Source: an uncultured Lachnospiraceae bacterium
GTDB taxonomy: Bacteria; Bacillota_A; Clostridia; Lachnospirales; Lachnospiraceae
NCBI GenBank assembly: GCA_949957035.1
Contig: CATLIP010000050.1
Span: forward strand, 1 to 12,232
Length of the DNA stretch: 12,232 bases
Reading direction: 5' to 3'
The notes beneath the pieces are model-generated. The model saw only the letters and a program-made list of their open reading frames with translations, did not search any database and was not told where the DNA came from. Below are positions 6,542 through 12,232 of this stretch, piece by piece (the first letter of the stretch is position 1; each line of letters opens with the position of its first letter). The translations under genes were made by a program, and so were the position numbers.

Positions 6542-6712
6542 TTATTGTTCTTTCCCGGATGTTTCTCTGTTTAAATTATACATGATTCCAATCTCAAGTA
6601 CAATCTGTTTATTATCTTCTAATCCCTTTTTTCGCTTAAGCTCTGGCGGCGCCTCAATAATTGGTTTTTGCTTTTCCATGAGTCTTTCTTTATTTCCAAA
6701 GAATCTCTTCAT
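6542..6712 (-). CDS. Small charged protein of unknown function, first gene of the WYL operon
   Basis: This is a 56-residue reading frame beginning MKRFFGNKERLMEKQK. The start at 6712 follows AGGAGGT with about 10 nt spacing; an in-frame ATG at 6745 lies before the ribosome binding site and is rejected. The product is hydrophilic and rich in Lys, Glu and Arg, with no transmembrane segment, Cys motif or signal peptide. It has its own promoter and ends 14 nt before the WYL regulator, so co-translation is likely. No family is recognised. It could be a small regulator partner or a leader-type protein; the good ribosome binding site and context argue that it is translated. Confidence 0.65.
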   Translation of the reverse strand: MKRFFGNKERLMEKQKPIIEAPPELKRKKGLEDNKQIVLEIGIMYNLNRETSGKEQ

Positions 6713-6749
6713 ACAATGTACACCTCCTCTTACTTTTTTCTGCATTCTT

Positions 6750-6780
6750 ATTATAGAAAATCAGGCAGACAGTTTCTGTC
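6750..6780 (-). promoter_or_regulatory. Promoter with overlapping 13-bp palindrome for the small-ORF/WYL/EEP operon
   Basis: On the minus strand a perfect TATAAT lies at 6750-6755. No good -35 exists at 17 nt (CAGAAA). In its place is the perfect palindrome GACAG-AAA-CTGTC (6768-6780). The arrangement suggests a regulated promoter in which a dimeric DNA-binding protein occupies the -35 zone. The WYL regulator encoded downstream is the obvious candidate, as repressor or activator; this link is inference. Confidence 0.6.
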
Positions 6781-6811
6781 ATTGTAAACCGAAAAATTGT
6801 CGAAAAAAGGC

Positions 6812-6842
6812 AGAAAAATGTGCGCCCATAGGACGCACATTT
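6812..6842 (-). terminator. Rho-independent terminator of the 505-residue-protein operon
   Basis: In the minus transcript AAAUGUGCG pairs perfectly with CGCACAUUU (9 bp). Two further C-G pairs enclose a short UAU-centred loop, and UUUUU follows. It begins 4 nt after the stop codon of the 505-residue gene. It cleanly separates that operon from the small-ORF/WYL operon promoter just downstream. Confidence 0.88.
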
Positions 6843-6845
6843 GAC

Positions 6846-8363
6846 TTAATTCTCTAATATTCCTTTATCGGTTCGGCACAGTTCCTCCCATTCGTCCCGA
6901 ATCTCCGTCTCCAACATATCTCTTACTACTTTTCTATGTTGATATTCTAATTTCACATTCACAAAGAGATGATATCCAAAATCCGCCATCTGAACATAAT
7001 TCAACGACAAATAGAAATTGACTGACACCGGCGTTTTCAATAAAGCATGCGCAGCATCTATCCCCGAAAACGTTGACGCGGCTACCAGCAAAAGCCGCTG
7101 CAATTCTCTTGCTTTTCCAAATGGGACACTTTCTTTCAGCTCTTTTCCGTAAAAGAAATGCTGTTTATAAAACCAGTAGCAACGGACAAGGGCTTCATTC
7201 ACCAGTACCGGAAGCATCTGTGCAGTAAAACTTCTGAAGTCATAACCATTAACATACAAAAGTTCCGTAAATTCACCGACCGTATAATTCTTTCCGCTGA
7301 CCGGAATCTTTCCTGCTTGAAACTGCTGCAATACTCCCGCAAGCGGAGCCGGTACTCCGGCTCCTCTATTTACTGCGTTGCCGGCTCCGGCAATATCGCT
7401 CATGATATGACTGAACCATAAATGAACGGCCTCAAAAATGTTTCGGGATATCTGACCGATGTTAGCCGCATTCTTAAGAACCTGTATTCCTTTTCCCGGA
7501 ATATACAGTGTAGTTGTACCCTTTAAAATATCAAAAATCCCAACAATAAGCCCTATAACTCCAGGCGAATGAGCAAGACTTCTCAAGTGATGATTAGCCG
7601 GACTTAACCCTGCCGCCTCTTCCTTGCTTAGCAAAAGGTCTTTCCCATATCTCGCATCAAAGGGTACCTTACTGTTATTTTCCAGAAATTTTATGGCGCT
7701 CTTTGTGGGATCCATGCCCGTTCCGGCCCCGTTCCAGCCATTTAATCGAGCATATACCTGCACAACTTTATTCATGATATCATCCGAAACGCCCTGCAGC
7801 TTAGAGCCCGACGCATCTTTACCTATTGTGCCTACAAATACCGCATCAACAATTCCTGAAATAACACCTGCAAAGGAAGCAAATGCATAATCTCGTTTAT
7901 CCAGCCGTAAACAATCGAACTTTTCAGCCAGATTGGACGAAAGCTCCGCAAATTCGATATCGGTAAATACATCCGCTAACGGGTGCGACAAATCTAACCC
8001 TAACTTTTCCGCAAATCTCCGATTTTCTTCAACAGACCTATCCCAATCGGTATAAATATCGGGTGTCTCTATGATCTCATGCTTATAGACAATATCTTCT
8101 CCATGCTCCTGTCTAATCTGCGCAGATATTTTCTTTACATTGCCCAAATTCTGATACTGCCCTTCTCTGGACTTTCGCAATGCAGCAAGCAGCTTCTTCT
8201 GATTATCAATTTGGGAGTCCAGATTATTTTCCATAGCATCCGACGTATGTACCGCCTTATCTAACTCCATTCTCCCCCTATTTTTCAGATCGTTCTGAAC
8301 TAACAATGCCTCTGCATACTCATTCAAGAATTTCTTGTCATCCTTTTGCCTGTAACCTGCCAT
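6846..8363 (-). CDS. Uncharacterised membrane-associated protein with NHHL/AHSP and HxxSD motifs
   Basis: This 505-residue protein has no assigned function. Residues 1-120 are charged and helical, probably coiled coil (about 30-90). Hydrophobic segments lie near 159-181 (SFAGVISGIVDAVFVGTIG), 264-287, 380-400 and 424-445. Polar motifs that look conserved are PANHHLRSLAHSP (255-267), WFSHIMSDIAGAG (316-328), RGAGVPAP (333-340) and GIDAAHA (434-440). The clustered His and Asp residues at membrane segments (H258, H259, H265, H319, D323) could bind a metal, loosely like YdjM-type membrane hydrolases; this is a guess. I recall similar NHHLxSLAHSP proteins as a recurrent hypothetical family in bacteria. 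It starts 5 nt after the zinc-ribbon/TerB-like gene, with an AGGA ribosome binding site inside that gene's end, so the two are translationally coupled and probably work together. Confidence 0.85.
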   Translation of the reverse strand: MAGYRQKDDKKFLNEYAEALLVQNDLKNRGRMELDKAVHTSDAMENNLDSQIDNQKKLLAALRKSREGQYQNLGNVKKISAQIRQEHGEDIVYKHEIIETPDIYTDWDRSVEENRRFAEKLGLDLSHPLADVFTDIEFAELSSNLAEKFDCLRLDKRDYAFASFAGVISGIVDAVFVGTIGKDASGSKLQGVSDDIMNKVVQVYARLNGWNGAGTGMDPTKSAIKFLENNSKVPFDARYGKDLLLSKEEAAGLSPANHHLRSLAHSPGVIGLIVGIFDILKGTTTLYIPGKGIQVLKNAANIGQISRNIFEAVHLWFSHIMSDIAGAGNAVNRGAGVPAPLAGVLQQFQAGKIPVSGKNYTVGEFTELLYVNGYDFRSFTAQMLPVLVNEALVRCYWFYKQHFFYGKELKESVPFGKARELQRLLLVAASTFSGIDAAHALLKTPVSVNFYLSLNYVQMADFGYHLFVNVKLEYQHRKVVRDMLETEIRDEWEELCRTDKGILEN

Positions 8364-8368
8364 GAATT

Positions 8369-10438
8369 TTATCCTAAAATCCCTTTCTTGAACTTACTCC
8401 ACCCTTGCTTTGCCTTACTTTTCGCCTGCTCCACTGTGGAAGACATTGTTTCAAGATACCCAATCTCTTTTAAGATTCCTACGGCCTTTTCACACATCTC
8501 CTTCTCACAATCCTCACGCAAAACATAGTCGTTTTCTGCATCATAAAGACTCAGAATTAAGCAGTCCGTCTCTTCCTTATCACTACGGCTCTTAACCAAT
8601 TCACTGTACTTTTCAAAATCAAGTCTCTCCGGCAATTCCTCATTGGAAACCACCTGCTGTATCCCTTTCTTCAAACTGCTTAAGCCCTGCTTTGCCTTGC
8701 TCTTGGCCTGCGCCACCGTTGCAGCCTTTGTATCGAAATACCCGATTTCTTTCAGTACGGCCGCCGCTTTCTCATACGCCTCTGTCTCGCACTCTTCTGA
8801 CAGAATGTATTCCTTCTCCGAATCATAAACAAGAAGAATCAGTTCGTTAATGTCAAATTTATCCACACTATTCTCAACCAACTCATTATACTTGTGGAAA
8901 TCAAGCTTCTCTGGCAGGCTTTGAATCCAGTATTCCCGCTGTGTATATTGAGAATCCTGCTGTATCAGTTCGCCGGATTCAGAAACGCTCTGGCTGAATG
9001 AAATATATAACTCCAATTCCTCCAAAATCTCTTGATTCAACTCATTGGTCTCTTTGATTTTAGCGGTCAATACTCCTAACTTCTCTCCCAGATAGTTGAT
9101 ATCCTCAATGATATATACATTTGCCGCATTCATCATTTTTATCTTTTCCTGCAATGCCAAAATGCGCATCCCGTAGCCTTCCATCTCGCTTGTTCCCGCA
9201 AAATATTTGACTCCCTTATAAGCCCCATACCCTGCTCCGGCTACCGCCAGCAGCCCTAATGCCGCGCCGCCTCCGGAGGCCATGAATAATCCAAGCAATC
9301 CTGAACCAACTCCAAATGAACCTATCGTAAGTGAACCGGTAAGCGCTAACGCCCCTAATGCAATACCCGCGCCGCTGGCTACAGCCGCCAGTTCCTTCTG
9401 CATTCCGCTAATCTGTTTATCATCCATTCTTGTAGTAAGAATCTGTTCATCCAGTTTTATCTTTTTCACAAGAAAATCAACCTGCTGGTCCGTCACATTC
9501 AAGCAGCCTTGCATTTCACACAGAATCGTGTTTTCTTTCCACGTATCCAGATTCTCTTTTCTCATCAATAACAGATCCATAAACAATGCCTGAAAAATAA
9601 CCGGTACAGATACTCTTTCCTTTTTAAGCTCCGTTTTCAGATTCTCCACAAGTTCCCCAAAATCTCCTACATCCTTTTGCGAAAATCTGTATTCCTGCAG
9701 CTCTCTATGCACTGTCTTCGAAGTTTTAATCTTTGTCATCAAAGATATAAGCTCTTTGTATTCGCCCGCGTCTATAATTCCATCGTCTGCCTTAAGATAA
9801 TTAATAACTATCTTAAGGTATGCGGATATCGTATCATCACCCAGCTCCGACAATGTAATCAACTGATTCGAACTCTCAAAGGATTCTACGCCCTCCTTTA
9901 TCCCGCACAAAATCTCGTTTAATATAGTCAGCGGTACTTCTGTGTCTTTAGAACGCAGCTCCTTCAACTCTCCATTATCATATGTAATTCTTAAGACCTC
10001 TATATTCTTTGTCTGACCATTATCATCCGTCTGGATCTCCGCAGCAAGAACACATTCCTCAATCCTTTCCAGCTCAATCTCCATAGAAGGCAAGTACATC
10101 CTTGTACCGGTAAATACGGCTCCGTTCTTTCCGTTTTTCAGAACAGACGTATCAATTATTCCGATTACCAGCTTAGGATTGATGTCTCCTGCGATTACGT
10201 TTGCCGCATTAATGAGTATTTTTGACGGAATCTCAGGCGCGGCATAAACTCCGTCCCTGATGTCTTTAAACTGATTCAACATCCGTAGGATATAATCCTC
10301 AGACGAGCATCTTGCCTGCTCTTCTTCTGCTGCCTCCTCAACTTTCTCTGGGACAATTTCTATCAGCTTCTTACCGCATTCGGGGCAAAATTTGGCTCCT
10401 TCAATTAATTTGTTACCACATTCTGGACAAAAATTCAT
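8369..10438 (-). CDS. Multidomain protein: zinc ribbon, PH-like, TerB-like, glycine zipper, C-terminal tandem repeats
   Basis: The 689-residue product begins with a zinc ribbon (C4, C7, C18, C21; CPECG twice). Residues about 65-180 contain VIGIIDTSVLKNGKNGAVFT and a following beta-rich stretch, resembling bacterial PH-like domains with a GK-G-hFT motif. Residues about 200-335 are helical with YLKADDGIIDAGEYKEL, resembling the acidic TerB (tellurite-resistance) fold. A Gly/Ala-rich hydrophobic block (about 350-410) looks like a glycine-zipper membrane hairpin, followed by helical segments (420-480). Two ungapped repeats of about 86 residues (508-593 and 602-687) end the protein. The start at 10438 has AAAGGA 10 nt upstream; the longer frame from 10489 would run through its own promoter. 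It is first in an operon with the 505-residue gene. The function is unknown; a membrane-stress or defence role is inferred only from TerB-like context. Confidence 0.85.
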   Translation of the reverse strand: MNFCPECGNKLIEGAKFCPECGKKLIEIVPEKVEEAAEEEQARCSSEDYILRMLNQFKDIRDGVYAAPEIPSKILINAANVIAGDINPKLVIGIIDTSVLKNGKNGAVFTGTRMYLPSMEIELERIEECVLAAEIQTDDNGQTKNIEVLRITYDNGELKELRSKDTEVPLTILNEILCGIKEGVESFESSNQLITLSELGDDTISAYLKIVINYLKADDGIIDAGEYKELISLMTKIKTSKTVHRELQEYRFSQKDVGDFGELVENLKTELKKERVSVPVIFQALFMDLLLMRKENLDTWKENTILCEMQGCLNVTDQQVDFLVKKIKLDEQILTTRMDDKQISGMQKELAAVASGAGIALGALALTGSLTIGSFGVGSGLLGLFMASGGGAALGLLAVAGAGYGAYKGVKYFAGTSEMEGYGMRILALQEKIKMMNAANVYIIEDINYLGEKLGVLTAKIKETNELNQEILEELELYISFSQSVSESGELIQQDSQYTQREYWIQSLPEKLDFHKYNELVENSVDKFDINELILLVYDSEKEYILSEECETEAYEKAAAVLKEIGYFDTKAATVAQAKSKAKQGLSSLKKGIQQVVSNEELPERLDFEKYSELVKSRSDKEETDCLILSLYDAENDYVLREDCEKEMCEKAVGILKEIGYLETMSSTVEQAKSKAKQGWSKFKKGILG
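8378..8635 (-). repeat. C-terminal repeat unit 2 inside the zinc-ribbon/TerB-like gene
   Basis: This encodes residues 602-687, starting LPERLDFEKY and ending FKKGI. It aligns without gaps to the preceding unit at a fixed offset of 94 residues (282 bp). I count about 51 identities over 86 positions, strongest in KEIGY and QAKSKAKQG. Confidence 0.85.
8660..8917 (-). repeat. C-terminal repeat unit 1 inside the zinc-ribbon/TerB-like gene
   Basis: This encodes residues 508-593, starting LPEKLDFHKY and ending LKKGI. Each unit has an LP-[KR]-LDF start, an acidic middle (ILxxYDxExxYxL), an AxxxLKEIGY helix and a lysine-rich TVxQAKSKAKQG tail that looks amphipathic. The two units clearly arose by in-frame tandem duplication. 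Confidence 0.85.
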
Positions 10439-10471
10439 TCGCGTACCATCCTTTCTTACCGAGTGTATTTG

Positions 10472-10518
10472 ATGATACAAGTATAGCACCTTTTATAACT
10501 CATAACAATCTGTATCAT
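10472..10518 (-). promoter_or_regulatory. Promoter of the zinc-ribbon/TerB-like operon, flanked by an inverted repeat
   Basis: On the minus strand TTGTTA (10503-10508) and TATACT (10480-10485) are separated by 17 nt, a good sigma-A-like promoter about 40 nt upstream of the ATG at 10438. It is bracketed exactly by the perfect 8-bp inverted repeat ATGATACA (10472-10479) and TGTATCAT (10511-10518). The two arms lie 39 bp apart centre to centre, one upstream of the -35 and one directly after the -10. They look like paired operator half-sites; the protein that reads them is unknown. Confidence 0.65.
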
Positions 10519-10553
10519 GACATTTGTGCCGTATCTAAATTACCTTGGACATG

Positions 10554-11339
10554 TTATTTCAAATCTTCCTTTACATCAAGGAATGGTATGATATTATTAA
10601 TAATCTTGGTCACTCTCCCTACAACGCTGTTACTTTTCAAAAACCGCTTTCCCCGGGGCGTAATCTGAATACCCGAAGTCTCTGTGATTATTTTCCCCTT
10701 GCCTTCTGGATTTTCCTTAACTAAAATCCCCTCTATGTACCCATCTGACAAAAGATGTTCCAGCACATAACTTCTATATCTTTCGTGTACAGGCAAAGGC
10801 GTCTTTTCGTCGGTTCCCTGCATAATAAGATTCCAATCCGGTATTTCTCCACTGTCTAAGCACTGATTCAAATATATCAAAAGTCTGCATCTGAGCACAT
10901 CATATGTATCATCCTCTCCGCACATTTTTTCAATTTGCTTAAACACATCCTGTGAAAGTGAAAAAATCCTCCCCGACAGATTCTCCACAAAATTTACTTT
11001 TTTCCCAATTTCCTCCGGTATGTTTTTTCTCATTCCTTTTATCCCTTCCTGAAAATTTTCATGCCATTTTCTTATCTCATTACATCCTTGCAGATTCCGC
11101 TGATAATATTCAGTTTTAGACATTTTATCCCTAAAGAACATGTCATACAGCTTATCAACATTACATATATCCGGACGTTCTTCATAGATAGAACACTTGC
11201 GGTTTTTTAAATATATACACTGCCCGTCGCCTCTGTCCAGTCTGCTTAAAATATCAATTCTGTCAATATGCATACAGCATATGCCGCATTGCCGGCATGG
11301 AAACTTTCGGCTATTCACCCCGCTTATCATCCTTTTCAT
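10554..11339 (-). CDS. CxxCxxCC metal-binding domain fused to YjcQ-like winged helix
   Basis: The 261-residue frame begins with a Cys cluster, FPCRQCGICC (C15, C18, C21, C22), followed by C41, C49 and C59 in GQCIYLKNRKCSIYEERPDIC and a further C86. This is the YkgJ/CxxCxxCC family pattern thought to bind zinc or an iron-sulfur centre. The C-terminal half (about 146-255) has VLRCRLLIYLNQCLDSGE, HLLSDGYIEGI and IQITPRGKRFLKSNS, resembling YjcQ-type winged-helix proteins, so it may sense metal or redox state and bind DNA or a partner. It overlaps the upstream gene. The ATG at 11339 lacks a ribosome binding site. The GTG at 11318 (254 residues, 8-nt overlap, AAAGGA 11 nt upstream) is a serious alternative start. 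Both keep all Cys residues. Its link to the next operon is inferred from position. Confidence 0.82.
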   Translation of the reverse strand: MKRMISGVNSRKFPCRQCGICCMHIDRIDILSRLDRGDGQCIYLKNRKCSIYEERPDICNVDKLYDMFFRDKMSKTEYYQRNLQGCNEIRKWHENFQEGIKGMRKNIPEEIGKKVNFVENLSGRIFSLSQDVFKQIEKMCGEDDTYDVLRCRLLIYLNQCLDSGEIPDWNLIMQGTDEKTPLPVHERYRSYVLEHLLSDGYIEGILVKENPEGKGKIITETSGIQITPRGKRFLKSNSVVGRVTKIINNIIPFLDVKEDLK

Positions 11340-12232
11340 TCAGAGACGTATGTATATCTTTGGCTACATTTCCGGATTCTTCCGTAAGATTTCCATCCTC
11401 TGTTAAAATAGCCGTATCAAGAATTGCCTTGATTGTCATTGCAGCCGAAGCGGCAGACGCCACTACATGTTTAGATTCAGAAGTATACATTGAATAGTCT
11501 GTACCTTCTTTTTCTATAATGTCTTCCATTCTATAAATAAGAGGAAGGAAATAAGAATCAAGACGCGCCAACAAACTATAAAACATGTAAGTTCGTCTTC
11601 TTATTGCATTGCACTGTACGGCGCCCGTCTTCAACTGTTCGGTGATTTCCTCTGCTTTTGCTTTGTTCGCATAGGCATTGTCAAGATTAGCGCTGGCCTT
11701 TGCTCCCGTAATTAATCCCATAACCATTAACGCCGGTCCTGCAACCAATCCGCCCAACACTGCGGTCCCCCCGGCCATTCCAAGACCTCCGGCCGCCAGC
11801 GACCATCCTCCAAAAAAGGCAAGAGTCGCATTCGTTGCCGCAGCTCCGCTTAAGGATGCAATCGCCGTTCCCGTAGAAGCAGCCGCAAAACTCGTAGCCG
11901 CTCCATATGCCCCAAAAGCGGCCATTGCTCCGCCCACGCCGCCTGCAATAGCTCCTCCCATAAAAGACGCCGCAAAACTGCCCATTTCCTTGAGGTCAGA
12001 AAATGTCTTCTTATCCATGCGTATCTTATTCATTTCCTCCATGCCTTTCGAGCCCTCAATATCAACATTCTTCAACTTCTCATAAGAGGCTGCAAATGTA
12101 TTGATACTTCTGTCAAGTATAAAAATCTTCTGTTCACCAAGCTTCTCCAATGAAACGCCGCAAGCGGTTCTTGCTCTTTCCAGTTCTTCCTTCGCTGCTT
12201 CAATGCTATGATTCGCTTCTCTGTGTATGTCC
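11311..12232 (-). CDS. Glycine-zipper membrane protein, uncharacterised (N terminus beyond window)
   Basis: The frame stays open to the right edge, with 306 residues visible, so the true start lies outside; the TTG at 12150 is only an internal Leu. The upstream part is a charged helix (EAAKEELERARTACG) with coiled-coil character. A long Gly/Ala block follows, with GGAIAGGVGGAMAAFGAYG, SLSGAAATNATLAFFGG and WSLAAGGLGMAGGTAVLGG, typical of glycine-zipper transmembrane helices. I recall the SGAAATNATLA(W/F)-type stretch from many bacterial hypothetical proteins without known function. The C-terminal part (about 160-279 counted from that TTG) is helical and ends charged, DDKRGE. Its last codons overlap the CxxCxxCC gene, so the two are translationally coupled. 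A pore-forming or membrane-remodelling role is possible but unproven. Confidence 0.85.
   Translation of the reverse strand, partial: DIHREANHSIEAAKEELERARTACGVSLEKLGEQKIFILDRSINTFAASYEKLKNVDIEGSKGMEEMNKIRMDKKTFSDLKEMGSFAASFMGGAIAGGVGGAMAAFGAYGAATSFAAASTGTAIASLSGAAATNATLAFFGGWSLAAGGLGMAGGTAVLGGLVAGPALMVMGLITGAKASANLDNAYANKAKAEEITEQLKTGAVQCNAIRRRTYMFYSLLARLDSYFLPLIYRMEDIIEKEGTDYSMYTSESKHVVASAASAAMTIKAILDTAILTEDGNLTEESGNVAKDIHTSLNEKDDKRGE

Noticed and set aside
10439..10489. Longer N terminus for the zinc-ribbon gene beginning at 10489
   Set aside because: It would span the promoter -10 box and place 17 unrelated residues before the zinc ribbon; AAAGGA supports 10438.
11678..12085. 135-codon plus-strand Pro/Ala-rich frame
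   Set aside because: It is the complement of the Gly/Ala-rich membrane block; GC-rich Gly/Ala codons produce such antisense frames.

Overview
The window looks like chromosomal DNA of a low-to-moderate GC Firmicute, most likely a Clostridia member of the Lachnospiraceae type. Supporting this are strong AGGAGG ribosome binding sites, sigma-A-like promoters with 17-bp spacers, the rpmG-secE-nusG-rplK-rplA order, and protein families typical of that group. The genus cannot be named from the sequence alone. Nearly everything is on the minus strand; only the cysteine-synthase-like gene is on the plus strand.

Positions 1-1541 (minus) hold the translation/secretion cluster rpmG (L33) > secE > nusG > rplK (L11) > rplA (L1, only the first 22 codons are inside). 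The rplK and rplA leaders each carry a near-identical hairpin abutting the Shine-Dalgarno sequence. It resembles the L1-binding site of 23S rRNA, so L1 probably represses both genes by molecular mimicry. A 313-bp divergent region (1542-1854) separates this cluster from the plus-strand PLP enzyme of the cysteine synthase family (1855-2781), which ends in a strong hairpin terminator. A class Ic aspartate-aminotransferase-like gene follows on the minus strand (2879-4162) with its own near-consensus promoter.

Positions 4383-6712 (minus) form a compact three-gene operon: a 56-residue charged protein of unknown function, a WYL-domain transcription regulator with a TTG start, and a membrane-anchored endonuclease/exonuclease/phosphatase-fold protein. 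A perfect 13-bp palindrome lies at the promoter and is a candidate autoregulatory operator.

Positions 6846-12232 (minus) are the least understood part. In transcription order it holds a glycine-zipper membrane protein (start beyond the window), a fusion of a CxxCxxCC metal-binding domain to a YjcQ-like winged helix (overlapping the previous gene), a 689-residue protein (zinc ribbon, PH-like region, TerB-like helical region, glycine zipper, two 94-residue-period repeats), and a 505-residue membrane-associated protein with conserved-looking His/Asp motifs. The last two share a promoter flanked by an inverted repeat and end in a clear terminator. Co-orientation, tight spacing and the shared theme of zinc/iron-binding domains with glycine-zipper membrane segments make this the best candidate for an undescribed envelope-stress or defence-type system. 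That function is inference. No tRNA, rRNA, CRISPR array, insertion sequence or prophage gene was seen.
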